From positions 248,001 through 312,000 of the forward strand of contig NZ_JABFNN010000030.1 in NCBI RefSeq assembly GCF_013090115.1: a DNA stretch of 64,000 nucleotides, written 5' to 3'. The notes under the pieces were generated by a model. The model worked only from the letters and a program-made list of their open reading frames with translations. It was not told the DNA's origin and made no database searches. The translations under genes were made by a program, and so were the position numbers. Source of the stretch: Flagellimonas amphidinii (lineage in GTDB: Bacteria; Bacteroidota; Bacteroidia; Flavobacteriales; Flavobacteriaceae). The stretch's first letter is position 1; each line of letters starts with the position of its first letter. Shown here one piece after another: positions 37,508-47,200 of the stretch.

Positions 37508-37888
37508 ATGGGCTATTTGGCCAAACTTACGTTATGTTGTTTAGGTGTTTTATGGATGACATCCTGTCGTTCCCAGGATGAAGAAACAATCATCAGAATA
37601 GATAAAGGAACCGTTGAGGCCGATGTTATTGGTAAGGATGTGCAGTTGGTAGATGTAAGAACTCCTCAGGAATACAGAAACGGACATATTGATGATGCAG
37701 TGAACTTCAATGTAAATGATGCTTCATTTCTAGAGCAAATCAATACGTTGGATAAGGAACAACCTGTTTATCTCTATTGCAAAATGGGAGGACGTAGTAA
37801 TCGCGCAGCAGAAATATTGAAAAGCGAGGGCTTTATAAAAATCTACGACTACACTGGCGGCTATTCAGATTGGCAAAGCGATAAATAA
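37508..37888 (+). CDS. Rhodanese-domain lipoprotein
   Basis: Single rhodanese domain of 126 residues behind a lipoprotein signal (WMTSC, then RSQDEE), so it probably sits in the periplasm. The active-site loop is YCKMGGRS, with catalytic cysteine. It moves sulfane sulfur between thiol acceptors. It starts 6 bases after the MBL-rhodanese gene and must be co-transcribed with it. Confidence 0.88.
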   Translation: MGYLAKLTLCCLGVLWMTSCRSQDEETIIRIDKGTVEADVIGKDVQLVDVRTPQEYRNGHIDDAVNFNVNDASFLEQINTLDKEQPVYLYCKMGGRSNRAAEILKSEGFIKIYDYTGGYSDWQSDK

Positions 37889-37893
37889 TATAT

Positions 37894-37937
37894 GTAACTC
37901 TCGTTACTGACATAGGTTGAAAGCTGGGTTAAATTGC
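37894..37937 (+). promoter_or_regulatory. Promoter of cytosolic rhodanese gene: perfect operator, weak -7 element
   Basis: GTAAC-TCTC-GTTAC (37894-37907) is a perfect inverted repeat. TAAATTGC at 37930-37937 fills the expected -7 position but matches only 4 of 6 fixed bases of TAnnTTTG. Confidence 0.65.
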
Positions 37938-37950
37938 ACAAAAAAATATC

Positions 37951-38292
37951 ATGTCAATATTAAGTTTTTTGTTTGGTGGTTCCGATTCATCAGATTCCAT
38001 TAAAGTTTTAAGCAAAGAAGATTATAAAAAAGGAATCACGAAGGGTAAAGTTCAACTGGTGGATGTTAGAACTCCAAGAGAATATGGTTCAGGCCATATC
38101 AAAGGGGCCAAAAATGTTGATTTTTTTCAAAGATCATCTTTTGAAGCTGCCTTTTCCAAATTTGATAAGACCAAACCCGTTTACGTGTATTGCCAGTCGG
38201 GGAATAGAAGCCAAAAAGCTGCAAAAAGGCTAATAAATATGGGTTTTTTAGAAGTTTACGACCTTAGAGGAGGTTACAGGGCTTGGAGCTAA
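37951..38292 (+). CDS. Cytosolic rhodanese-domain protein
   Basis: Single rhodanese domain of 113 residues. The N-terminus MSILSFLFGGSDSSDS is hydrophobic but short and has no cleavage site, so a cytosolic place is likely. The active-site loop is YCQSGNRS with catalytic cysteine; ends in GGYRAWS as usual. It has its own operator-promoter and thus belongs to the same regulon as the MBL-rhodanese gene. Convergent with the desaturase gene 36 bases downstream. Confidence 0.88.
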   Translation: MSILSFLFGGSDSSDSIKVLSKEDYKKGITKGKVQLVDVRTPREYGSGHIKGAKNVDFFQRSSFEAAFSKFDKTKPVYVYCQSGNRSQKAAKRLINMGFLEVYDLRGGYRAWS

Positions 38293-38328
38293 TTCAATTT
38301 GGTGCCGTATTCATTTTGGTTGATACAG

Positions 38329-39231
38329 TCATTTTTTTCCATTTCGAAAACCATGGATCAATTGCCCCCAAAAACTTTTGGGCATAGTTTCATCCCCAGG
38401 ATATCCCAAGCTTATAGTCCCACTGTCTTCAGGAATATAATTGGTTCTGAAGATGTAGTCCCAAAGACTCAGGCTGATACCAAAATTCACTCCAAATGAA
38501 CCTTTGGGAAGGGTATAGGCATGATGGTACAGATGCATCACAGGGTTGTTGAAGACATATTTTAACGGGCCCCAGGTCAATTTAATATTGGCATGATTGA
38601 AGTGTCCAATAGCAATAGCGGCAAAGTGAACAATATAGGCCTGCTCTGGTTCAAATCCGCCCAAAAGCATCACCCCAAACGTTTTTAGAGGCTTGTAAAG
38701 AATATTTTCCATCCAATGGTAGCGCAGGTGGGCCGCAAACCCCATTTCTTTTACACTATGGTGCACCTGATGAAATTGCCATAAAACAGGAAATCTATGC
38801 AGGCATACGTGGGTAAACCATTGTACAAAATCTAAAATGATAAAGAACAATAGCAATTCCGTCCAAACGGGCCATGAAGAAGTATCGATCAGGGCAATAC
38901 TTCGGGCCGTGATGCCGATTTCATTAAAAAGTACCTTGAGCATATCATAAACACCACTGATGATTATGGCAAACAGGAAAAAGTTAAAGAACATATAGAA
39001 TCCATCCAGCCAAAAATCCTTTCTAAAAATGGATTGCTCTTTGCGCCATGGAAAAAGTATTTCCAGAAACCAAACTAAGAGCGAAATTAAAATGAGTCCC
39101 CAGAAATAATTGGTGTACCATGGAACTTGGAATAGAATCGATTTCCATGTCCATGACGTAGTATTCAAAAAACCATTTACAAATGCATCTAGATAGCTGT
39201 TCATAGCTTTATTCAAGTTCGTACCATTCAA
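38329..39231 (-). CDS. Sterol desaturase / fatty acid hydroxylase family protein
   Basis: Inner membrane di-iron enzyme of 300 residues with several helices. The three histidine boxes of the family are visible: HVCLH, HQVHH and HLYHH. Such enzymes hydroxylate or desaturate lipids. Its gene overlaps the cytochrome c gene by 23 bases, so it is the last member of the sulfite dehydrogenase operon. Why a lipid hydroxylase belongs there is unknown; it might instead be an electron-transport accessory. Confidence 0.85.
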   Translation of the reverse strand: MNGTNLNKAMNSYLDAFVNGFLNTTSWTWKSILFQVPWYTNYFWGLILISLLVWFLEILFPWRKEQSIFRKDFWLDGFYMFFNFFLFAIIISGVYDMLKVLFNEIGITARSIALIDTSSWPVWTELLLFFIILDFVQWFTHVCLHRFPVLWQFHQVHHSVKEMGFAAHLRYHWMENILYKPLKTFGVMLLGGFEPEQAYIVHFAAIAIGHFNHANIKLTWGPLKYVFNNPVMHLYHHAYTLPKGSFGVNFGISLSLWDYIFRTNYIPEDSGTISLGYPGDETMPKSFWGQLIHGFRNGKK

Positions 39232-39661
39232 TTCCTTCTAAATTCTGCCTTCTTCCTTTTGCTTTTGGTGCATAGTTTTTGGATAAATAAGTTAGTATGG
39301 CTTCCTCATTGGCACCTAGGTCCCAAAGATTTTGTGTTTCCTGCATCCATTTAATGGTAGCTTCCCATCCTTCTCGGCTCATTCTATTTTGGGTGACCAA
39401 TTGTGCAGAATGACAACCTGTACAATTTTGAATGGTCAATTGCATTCCTTTATCATCAACAAAACCGGTGGCCAAATGAATACCGTTTTTTATGGTATCG
39501 TCTGCTTCAACAATTTCTTGTGGTGCTATTTCTTCAGATGTAAAGGCATCGGTATTATTGGCGATATAAAACAAGCCTGTGAACAACATCAATAGTAATA
39601 GGACAAATGCAAACAGTATGCGGGACAATCTTTTTACTTGATCTTTAAATTGATCTCCCAT
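39209..39661 (-). CDS. Membrane-anchored cytochrome c, electron acceptor of sulfite dehydrogenase
   Basis: A 150-residue protein with one N-terminal membrane helix (ILFAFVLLLLMLFTGLFYI) and one haem-binding motif CTGCH. The downstream region SREGWEATIKWMQETQNLW and YLSKNYAP is the pattern of the small cytochromes paired with SorA-type sulfite dehydrogenases. It lies 2 bases after the molybdoenzyme gene. It should pass electrons from sulfite to the respiratory chain. Confidence 0.87.
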   Translation of the reverse strand: MGDQFKDQVKRLSRILFAFVLLLLMLFTGLFYIANNTDAFTSEEIAPQEIVEADDTIKNGIHLATGFVDDKGMQLTIQNCTGCHSAQLVTQNRMSREGWEATIKWMQETQNLWDLGANEEAILTYLSKNYAPKAKGRRQNLEGIEWYELE

Positions 39662-39663
39662 GG

Positions 39664-40884
39664 CTAAACAATTTTAACCGCAATTCTATGGCAGGCATTG
39701 TTCAAGTATCCTTTGGGATTCCAGCCCGGCAACACCATGGGTTGACTTTTTCCTTCGGAATCTGTGGCTCTTGCCCAAATTTCATAATAGCCCTTTTTTG
39801 GAAATGATACGGATCCTTCAAAATGTTGCCAAGCTAATCGATTAACAGGTTTTTCCAAGGAACAATTTTGCCAAGTACTGCCAAAATCGATGGAATATTC
39901 CATTTTCAAAACCTCCAATTCTCCTGCCCATGCATGACCGTTCATGTTTAATGTTTGACCTTCTTTGAGCAAAGCGCCGCTTTTTGGGTACGTGATCAGG
40001 GACTTTACCGGCATGGACTCAATAATGCACATGTTGGAATCTTCCACCTTGCTCCCCGGAGCTACAGTTTCACAGGGTACACGATACGAAGTGCCACTCA
40101 TTTTAGCCCCATCGTGGACTTTGTTCCGTATACTCAATCGATTGATCCATTTTCCGGATGCCGATGCAGGCCATCCTCCGCATAGCAGTCGTAATGGAAA
40201 ACCATGTGCTAATGGAATTTCTTCTCCATTCATGTAAAAAGCCAACAGGGTTTCATCTTGCAAGGCTTTGGATATGGGAACACCCCTGGAAATAGGTTCT
40301 TTGTTAGGATCCCCACTTAGGTGCGTATCAGCTGCATGATAACCAATATAAACTGCATCTGATGTTATCCCTACATCCTCCAAAACATCTCGAAGTCGAA
40401 CACCGGTCCAGTTGGCACAGGAAACAGCACCCACCGTCCATTGATTGCCCTTTGCCGGCGGATTAAATTCGCTTCGTCCATTTCCCCCACACTCCAAGGT
40501 GAGTTGATAGGTATGTTGGGGAAATTTGGTTTTTAAATCGGAAAGGGAATAGGTTTTTTTGTTTTTGACAGCTTCTCCATCTATAGTAAGTGTCCAACGG
40601 GCTGTGTCAATATTTTCAGGAATCTTCCCATTATTTCTGATGAACATGTACTTGTTTGGGGTGACCCTATCGTTCAATAAGTGGGCCTTGGCTTCCATAT
40701 TCCACGGACGGTTATTAAGAACAACCATTTCTTTGTCTTTATGGAACAATTTAAAAGGATCGGGGTCTTGTAGGCCCAACGGCATATAGCCTTTGGGGAG
40801 TTTGTGACCAAATACTACTTCGGCGCCTAATAAACTGGCCAAGGATGCCAATGATAACTTATGAGTAAAAGCTCTTCTGTTCAT
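39664..40884 (-). CDS. Sulfite dehydrogenase, molybdopterin subunit (SorA-like)
   Basis: Periplasmic sulfite-oxidase-family enzyme, 406 residues from ATG 40884 (MNRRAFTHK, a twin-arginine-like signal). A further in-frame ATG at 40956 would bury the signal and lies upstream of the promoter. The molybdenum-ligand Cys132 is in LTLECGGNGRSEF. The dimerisation domain follows from about residue 285. It oxidises sulfite to sulfate. It is the first gene of an operon with cytochrome c and desaturase, with the shared Crp/Fnr-type operator directly in front. Confidence 0.9.
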   Translation of the reverse strand: MNRRAFTHKLSLASLASLLGAEVVFGHKLPKGYMPLGLQDPDPFKLFHKDKEMVVLNNRPWNMEAKAHLLNDRVTPNKYMFIRNNGKIPENIDTARWTLTIDGEAVKNKKTYSLSDLKTKFPQHTYQLTLECGGNGRSEFNPPAKGNQWTVGAVSCANWTGVRLRDVLEDVGITSDAVYIGYHAADTHLSGDPNKEPISRGVPISKALQDETLLAFYMNGEEIPLAHGFPLRLLCGGWPASASGKWINRLSIRNKVHDGAKMSGTSYRVPCETVAPGSKVEDSNMCIIESMPVKSLITYPKSGALLKEGQTLNMNGHAWAGELEVLKMEYSIDFGSTWQNCSLEKPVNRLAWQHFEGSVSFPKKGYYEIWARATDSEGKSQPMVLPGWNPKGYLNNACHRIAVKIV

Positions 40885-40899
40885 GAGATATAGCAAACT

Positions 40900-40943
40900 T
40901 AAAGTTACTATAAAAATAGATAGTACTGTGTAACTGAGGTTAC
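40900..40943 (-). promoter_or_regulatory. Promoter of sulfite dehydrogenase operon: perfect operator plus -7 element
   Basis: GTAAC-TGAG-GTTAC (40930-40943) is a perfect inverted repeat. On the minus strand TAACTTTA (40907-40900) lies at the -7 position with 5 of 6 fixed bases. A perfect TAAGTTTG lies 6 bases nearer the gene (40901-40894). The spacing of the first matches the other promoters of the regulon. Confidence 0.72.
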
Positions 40944-41002
40944 CAAAAGATTGCACAATAACCTGTAGTTTTGAGCATACCTTGATTTATCCTTTCATTA
41001 TA

Positions 41003-41059
41003 ATGGAAGATAAGGTTAAAAATAGGTTTCTTGGTTGGTTGATAAAAAAGCCGTCCTAA
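41003..41059 (+). other. Possible tiny ORF or short RNA ahead of a terminator
   Basis: An 18-codon frame (MEDKVKNRFLGWLIKKPS) lies between the operator at 40930 and the hairpin at 41044-41077. There is otherwise nothing for that terminator to end. It may be a short leader peptide or a small RNA unit. Coding cannot be shown from one sequence. Confidence 0.25.
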
Positions 41060-41078
41060 TTTGAGGGCGGTTTTTTTG
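41044..41078 (+). terminator. Rho-independent terminator, nearly symmetric
   Basis: AAAAAAGCCGTCCT pairs with AGGGCGGTTTTTTT over a short loop with two G-U pairs. It could act in both directions. No annotated gene ends here on the plus strand, which points to a short upstream transcript. Confidence 0.7.
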
Positions 41079-41106
41079 TTTAAGGTTGTAGCATGGTCAT
41101 CATCAG

Positions 41107-41162
41107 ATGATTTCAAGAAATTTTAAGGGGCTATTCATGAGAATTATCATGATTTCAAGAAA
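41107..41162. repeat. Direct repeat of ATGATTTCAAGAAA
   Basis: Fourteen identical bases at 41107-41120 and 41149-41162, 42 bases apart, in the gap before a small membrane-protein frame. Four turns of helix apart, which would suit a regulator binding two sites on one face. Function unknown. Confidence 0.4.
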
Positions 41163-41201
41163 CTATAGCCATTAAATTTGATGATATTAAAACCTTTATA
41201 T

Positions 41202-41330
41202 ATGAAAACTCTTCTATCCATTCCTTTGGTTTCATGGGAAAACGGTATTTGGATGATAGGACTTTTTGCACTGGTTGTAATTGTGTTGGTCGCCGCTGTA
41301 CTAGCACTTATGAACAGCGGAAAAAAATAG
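41202..41330 (+). CDS. Small single-helix membrane protein (42 residues)
   Basis: Frame of 42 residues with one strong membrane helix: IWMIGLFALVVIVLVAAVLAL, followed by a short basic tail NSGKK. Not recognised. The clear helix with a positively charged end supports a real small membrane protein. It lies between the sulfite dehydrogenase operon and the RND operon, both of which carry the shared operator. Confidence 0.5.
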   Translation: MKTLLSIPLVSWENGIWMIGLFALVVIVLVAAVLALMNSGKK

Positions 41331-41537
41331 AATATTTGCTCATATAAAAATTGCCGGACTCGGTGATTCATATGAGTAAGTGTTAAGTGGTTGTTGCGTA
41401 TAGCTGCGGTATCAAACCTTTTACATTTCTTTTCTTAAGGAAAAAGTAGGGTAGGCAAAACCTTGGCCCTACACCATGCCTTTATTTATAAAGCAAAAAT
41501 GAAACCCTTTTGGTGGCTAATCCCAGAATAGAAAAAA

Positions 41538-41672
41538 ATGACACGAAGAATTTCCAAATACAAACGTTTTGTGATGATGAATCCGGTGATTCAATTTTTT
41601 AAGTTCATCTATTTGAGCCTAAAGGTTTTGATCATTGTTGCCGGAGGGCATGGAGGAACCCGTAAGGCGTAA
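41538..41672 (+). CDS. Small basic membrane-associated protein (44 residues)
   Basis: Frame of 44 residues starting MTRRISKYKR, with one helix (VIQFFKFIYLSLKVLIIVAGG) and the tail HGGTRKA. The basic start, hydrophobic middle and Gly-rich tail look like a real small protein. I do not recognise a named family. It lies 120 bases before the TolC gene. Function unknown. Confidence 0.5.
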   Translation: MTRRISKYKRFVMMNPVIQFFKFIYLSLKVLIIVAGGHGGTRKA

Positions 41673-41729
41673 AGTTTACTTTCCATAGATCGTTCCAGAT
41701 TCAATTATTCAGGATGGGCTATAAACTCG

Positions 41730-41773
41730 GTAACTCATGTTACTGTAGGTGTAATTCCATGATTCTAATTTTG
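41730..41773 (+). promoter_or_regulatory. Promoter of RND efflux operon: perfect operator plus perfect -7 element
   Basis: GTAAC-TCAT-GTTAC (41730-41743) and TAATTTTG (41766-41773). Both parts fit their consensus without mismatch and the spacing is identical to the other members of the regulon. The ATG follows 19 bases later. Confidence 0.78.
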
Positions 41774-41792
41774 GCTCAAATTAAATAAGTAC

Positions 41793-43097
41793 ATGAAACG
41801 AATTCTAATTTTAGTGATGTTCTTCTTGGTATACGGGCATGGATTTTCCCAAGACCAAATGGAGATTACTTTGGATGAGGTCTTGGCAAGGGTCCAAAAG
41901 TCCAATGCCAGTATAAAAGTGTCCGAGCAGGAGGCAAAAATGGCAAAATACGATTATAACCTTTCCAGCGCCGTTTTTTTGCCGCAAATCTCTGTTTCGC
42001 ACACCGGTATGGCAACAACCAACCCGTTAATGGCCTTTGGATCCAAATTGAACCAAGAAATTTTGACACAGGCGGATTTTGCGCCATCGATGTTGAACGA
42101 TCCCGATCAAATAGAAAGTTTTGCCACCAGGATCTCCGTGGAGCAGCCCTTGATCAATGTTGATGGATTTTATCAGCGCAAGGCGGCCAAGACCACTATG
42201 GAAGCAAGACAGCTGCAAACGGTAAGAACACGGGATTATCTAGATTTTGAATCGGAAAAGGCCTATTCCCAATTACAATTGGCCTACGTGGCCGTAGAGG
42301 TCTTGCAAAAGGCCCATGAAGCGGCCAGTGCCAATCATGATATGGCCGAGGACCGGTACAACCAAGGATTATTGCAAAAATCCGACCTGCTTCAGGCCAA
42401 GGTACGGGTCACAGAAGTGGCCAATCAGCTTCAAACGGCAAAGAGCAATGTCCAAAATGCATCGGACTATATCGCTTTTTTGATGAACGAAAACACCAAT
42501 GTGGTATATGGCCCTTCGGAAAAACTTGTCCCTAAAAATGTTGACAATAATGCGGAGGGCGCACTTGAGAACAGGGCTGATGTGAAGGCCATGAACCTTG
42601 TTTCGGAAGCATACAAGGCCAATATGAGGGCCGATAAGATGACATTTTTGCCCACGCTCAATGCTTTTGCCCGCTATGAGATGTATGATGATGAAATTTT
42701 TCAGGCCGATGCCAAGGGATATCTTTTTGGGGCCAGCTTAAGCTGGGATGTGTTCAAAGGTGCACAAAGGTTCGCAAAAACCGGAAAAAGCAAGGCCGGT
42801 TATGAAAAATCCAAGCAAGAATACCAACAATACCTGTCCAAGAGCAACATGGAACTGCAACGGGCCAAAAGAATGGCACAAGATGCCCAGGGAAAATTGG
42901 AAACTTCCAAACTGGCCATGGAGCAATCCGAGGAATCATTGCGGATCCGAACAAATAGGTTCAAGGAGGGACTGGAAAAAACCACAGATCTGTTAATGGC
43001 AGAGGCCCTATATGCAGAAAGACAACTGATGTACTACCAAACCGTTTACGAATTCAATCAAGCCCAATCCTTACTTACTTTTTTAACCAAAGAATAA
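41793..43097 (+). CDS. TolC-family outer membrane efflux protein
   Basis: Outer membrane channel of a tripartite efflux pump, 434 residues with a signal peptide ending near GFSQ. Long coiled-coil helices rich in Ala, Gln and Glu (LQTAKSNVQNASDYI, AKRMAQDAQGKLETSKLAMEQ) are typical of the two TolC repeats. It is the first gene of an operon with adaptor and permease, 7 bases from the next gene. The base composition of this operon looks richer in G+C than the genes after 49 kb. Confidence 0.9.
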   Translation: MKRILILVMFFLVYGHGFSQDQMEITLDEVLARVQKSNASIKVSEQEAKMAKYDYNLSSAVFLPQISVSHTGMATTNPLMAFGSKLNQEILTQADFAPSMLNDPDQIESFATRISVEQPLINVDGFYQRKAAKTTMEARQLQTVRTRDYLDFESEKAYSQLQLAYVAVEVLQKAHEAASANHDMAEDRYNQGLLQKSDLLQAKVRVTEVANQLQTAKSNVQNASDYIAFLMNENTNVVYGPSEKLVPKNVDNNAEGALENRADVKAMNLVSEAYKANMRADKMTFLPTLNAFARYEMYDDEIFQADAKGYLFGASLSWDVFKGAQRFAKTGKSKAGYEKSKQEYQQYLSKSNMELQRAKRMAQDAQGKLETSKLAMEQSEESLRIRTNRFKEGLEKTTDLLMAEALYAERQLMYYQTVYEFNQAQSLLTFLTKE

Positions 43098-43104
43098 AAT
43101 CAAT

Positions 43105-44196
43105 ATGAAAAATAGATATACCTATAAGAAAACAGTTGCAGCAACCCTTTTAGGGTTGACGATTTTGGGATGCGGCGGAGATAAAAAGTCGGTACAGAAC
43201 GAATCCGAGCCCATACAGGTGTCCGTCTCTGAAGCGACCTTTGGGGGTGAATCTTCCATATTGGCGGGGAGTGGCCAAATAACCACGATCAATAATGCCA
43301 CCCTAAGTACTCGAATGATGGGACACGTGGAAAGGCTTTCGGTCAAAATTGGCCAAAAGGTAAAGAAAGGGGATTTGCTGGTTTCCATCAATAATGTTGA
43401 TCTAAGGGCAAAAAGTGCCCAAGTGGAAGCATCGATCACTGAGGCGAACGTGGCCTATACCAATGCAAAAAAGGATTATGAGAGATTTACCAATCTCTTT
43501 AGGGAGAACAGTGCTTCCCAAAAAGAGGTCGATGATATGACGGCCCGCTTTGAAATGGCCAAAGCCCGACTTGAAGCGGCCAATCAAATGAAGAACGAGG
43601 TCAACTCGCAGTTTGCCTATGCCAATATACGGGCCCCTTTCAGTGGGGTGGTCACCAATACCTATGTGGATGAAGGTGATATGGCAAATCCCGGGATGCC
43701 CTTGGTGTCCGTTGAGTCCCCCGGTGATTTTGAGGTGGAGGCCAAAGTGGATGAAAACAAAATTGGGAACATAGCTGTGGGTATGAAGGCCCAAGTCTTT
43801 ATAAAAGCGCTGGATACCACTATAAGTGGTAAAGTGACCGAGTTGAGCACTTCGGCCCAAAATACGGGCGGTCAATATGTGATGAAAGTAATGTTGGACA
43901 AGGCGGAGACGGGGATATTGTCAGGGATGTATGCAACCATAAGGCTTGAGACGGATATGGAGAGCGGCGGCGGTGATGGAATGGTGACCGTTCCGTCCAA
44001 AGCCTTGGTGCATCAAGGGCAACTATCCGGGATTTACACAGTGGGAGCGGATAACATAGCACTGTTGCGATGGCTCAGGTTGGGCGATGTTCATGGAGAG
44101 GAAGTGGAGGTGCTGTCCGGATTGTCAAAAGACGAAAAGTATATTGTCTCTGCCGAAGGAAAACTGTTCAATGGAGCAAAAGTAACCATACAATAA
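43105..44196 (+). CDS. RND efflux periplasmic adaptor (membrane fusion protein)
   Basis: Periplasmic lipoprotein adaptor of 363 residues (lipobox LGC, then GGDKK). The lipoyl-like motif LSVKIGQKVKKGDLLVSINNVDL is followed by a helical hairpin (about 95-165). The second lipoyl half YANIRAPFSGVVTNTYVDEGDMANPG and the beta-barrel domain come next. It links the TolC channel to the permease encoded 17 bases downstream. Confidence 0.9.
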   Translation: MKNRYTYKKTVAATLLGLTILGCGGDKKSVQNESEPIQVSVSEATFGGESSILAGSGQITTINNATLSTRMMGHVERLSVKIGQKVKKGDLLVSINNVDLRAKSAQVEASITEANVAYTNAKKDYERFTNLFRENSASQKEVDDMTARFEMAKARLEAANQMKNEVNSQFAYANIRAPFSGVVTNTYVDEGDMANPGMPLVSVESPGDFEVEAKVDENKIGNIAVGMKAQVFIKALDTTISGKVTELSTSAQNTGGQYVMKVMLDKAETGILSGMYATIRLETDMESGGGDGMVTVPSKALVHQGQLSGIYTVGADNIALLRWLRLGDVHGEEVEVLSGLSKDEKYIVSAEGKLFNGAKVTIQ

Positions 44197-44213
44197 CCTA
44201 AAAACAGGTAGGA

Positions 44214-47200
44214 ATGAAAGACGGACTTGCAGGAAAAATAGCGAGAGGTTTTATCGGCTCTAAATTAACGGTGCTTTTGATGATTGTTTTCATGGTCATT
44301 GGGGTGTACAGCTCTTTTTTGATCCCAAGGGAAGAAGAGCCACAGATTGATGTGCCCATGGCCGATATTTTTGTGGGATACCCTGGGGCAGGCCCTACGG
44401 AGGTCGAATCGAGAATCACAAAACCCCTTGAAAAGATCATATCCAATATCAAAGGGGTCGAATATGTGTATTCCACCTCTATGAAAGAACAAGGAATGGT
44501 CATTGTCCAGTTTTATGTGGGGGAAGATATAGAGCGGTCCTTGGTGAGGCTTTATGATGAGATCAATAAGCACATGGACCAAATGCCCGAAGGGGTTACC
44601 ATGCCCTTGGTAAAGACACGGGCCATTGATGATGTTCCCATGCTGGCCCTTACCCTTTGGAGTGAAAGTTATGATGATTTTCAGCTTCGGGAGATTTCGG
44701 GAGAGCTCATGAATGAAATTGAGAAGGTGAACGATGTCTCCATTACCAAAAAGATCGGAGGACGCAATCGCCAGCTTCGCGTGGAGGTCGACAAAGATAA
44801 AATGGCCGAAAGCGGGTTGGACTTTCTCGCTATTGCGCAAATGGTGAAGGCCAACAACCAACAGATGGATTCTGGGAACTTCTATGCCAACGATACCGAA
44901 TTCCATATCAGTACCGGAAATTTTTTGGGATCCAAACAAGATTTGGAAAACCTTATCGTGGGGACCAAACAGGGACAGCCTGTTTACTTGAGGCAAATTG
45001 CAAGTGTGACAGACGGTCCAGAACTGCCTAAAAACTATGTTTCTTTGGGTTTTGGAGCGGCCAATGAAAAATCGGAACAGTTTAAATCCGAATATCCTGC
45101 GGTGACCATTTCCGTTGCCAAACGAAAAGGTGCCGATGCCATGAAAATAGCCGATATCGTACTTGAAAAAGTGGAACGGTTGAAAACCACACTTATTCCA
45201 GATGAGGTTCATGTGGAAGTGACCCGAAACTATGGACAGACGGCCTCCCAAAAAGTATCAGAGCTGTTGTTGCATTTAATCGGCGCCATCATTGCCGTAA
45301 CTTTTGTAGTGATGCTGGCCATGGGATGGCGAGGAGGACTGGTAGTGTTCCTGTCCGTGCCCATTACGTTTGCCCTGACCCTGCTCAGCTATTATATGTT
45401 GGACTATACCCTTAACCGAATCACCCTTTTTGCCCTGGTTTTTGTGACCGGTATCGTGGTGGATGATTCGATTATTATAGCGGAGAACATGCACCGCCAT
45501 TTTAAAATGAAACGATTGCCGTTCAAAGATGCGGCCCTGTATGCCATCAACGAGGTTGGGAACCCGACCATTTTGGCAACCTTTACGGTAATAGCCTCTG
45601 TGTTGCCCATGGCCTTTGTTTCAGGCTTGATGGGGCCTTATATGTCGCCCATGCCCATTGGGGCCTCCATAGCCATGTTACTGTCCCTTTTTGTGGCATT
45701 GACCATCACCCCGTATTTGGGATATCTCTTTTTGAGGGAGAAGGATAAAAAGCAAGAGGAAAAACCTGTTGCCAAAATGCAAGATTCATTCATTTATAGA
45801 ATGTATGATAGGTTTGAAAGACCATTGATAGAAAATCGCAAAAAGCGCTGGTTGTTTTTGGGCATTACTTTTTTCCTGTTGATGGCGTCCATTGCCATGT
45901 TCTTTACAAAATCGGTAGCCGTAAAAATGCTTCCTTTTGACAATAAGAATGAATTTCAGGTGGTGATAGACCTTCCCGAAGGTACAACCTTGGAACGAAC
46001 CGCTGTGGTGGCCAAGGAAGTTGGGGCGTATCTGTCCACACGTCCAGAAGTGGTCAACTATCAAAGTTATGTGGGTACATCAGCACCTATCACCTTTAAT
46101 GGCCTGGTAAGGCATTATGATCTTAGGGGAGGTAGCAATATGGCAGATATCCAGGTCAATCTAACCGATAAACATGACCGAAGCGACCAAAGCCACGACA
46201 TTGCAAAATTACTCCGTCCAAAAATTCAAGAACTGGGCAAAAAGTACCATGCCAATATAAAAGTGGTGGAGGTGCCACCGGGACCTCCGGTTTTGTCCAC
46301 CATTGTCGCCGAAGTGTACGGTCCGGACTATGAAAAGCAGATAGAAATTGCCGATATGGTAAAAGCCATTTTGGAAAATACGGCCGATGTGGTGGATGTG
46401 GATTGGATGGTGGAAGATGATCAGAAAGAGTTTGACTTTGTCATAGACAAGGAAAAAGCAATGCTTTATGGCATTACCCCCCAACAGATCGTACAGACCA
46501 TGGGCATGGCTTTTAGAGGCAACCCCATAACCCACATATATAGTGAGGATTCCTATGATCAAATAGGCATTCTATTGACCATTGCCGAAAAGGAAAAATC
46601 CAATCTGGACAAGATTCAGCAATTGAAGATTGCATCAACACAGGGCAATATGGTTTCAGTGGGGGATTTGGTCAATATCAAAGAACAGATCAAGGCAAAG
46701 AGCATTTATCGAAAGAACCAAAAAAGAGTGGTCTATGTCATGTCGGATATGGCCGGTAAACTGGAAAGCCCCGTGTATGCCATTTTGGGCATGACGGATA
46801 AATTGAACCAATTGGAATTGCCAAAGGGTTACTCCATCAACGAGCTATATATGGAGCAGCCCGATTTTGAGGATGATTACACCGTAAAATGGGATGGGGA
46901 ATGGCAGATTACACTGGAGGTGTTCAGGGATCTGGGAATAGCGTTTTTGGGTGTGATCGTCATTATATATATGTTGATCGTAGGATGGTTCCAGAACTTT
47001 AAGGCACCTATGGTGATGATGGTGGCCATACCCCTTTCCTTGATCGGAATAGTATTGGGCCACTGGATTCTGGGGGCATTTTTTACCGCAACTTCCTTTA
47101 TTGGGATGATTGCCCTAGCGGGAATTATGGTGCGAAACTCCGTGCTTTTGATCGATTTTGTCAATCTGAGACTTAAAGATGGCGTACCCTTTAAACAAGC

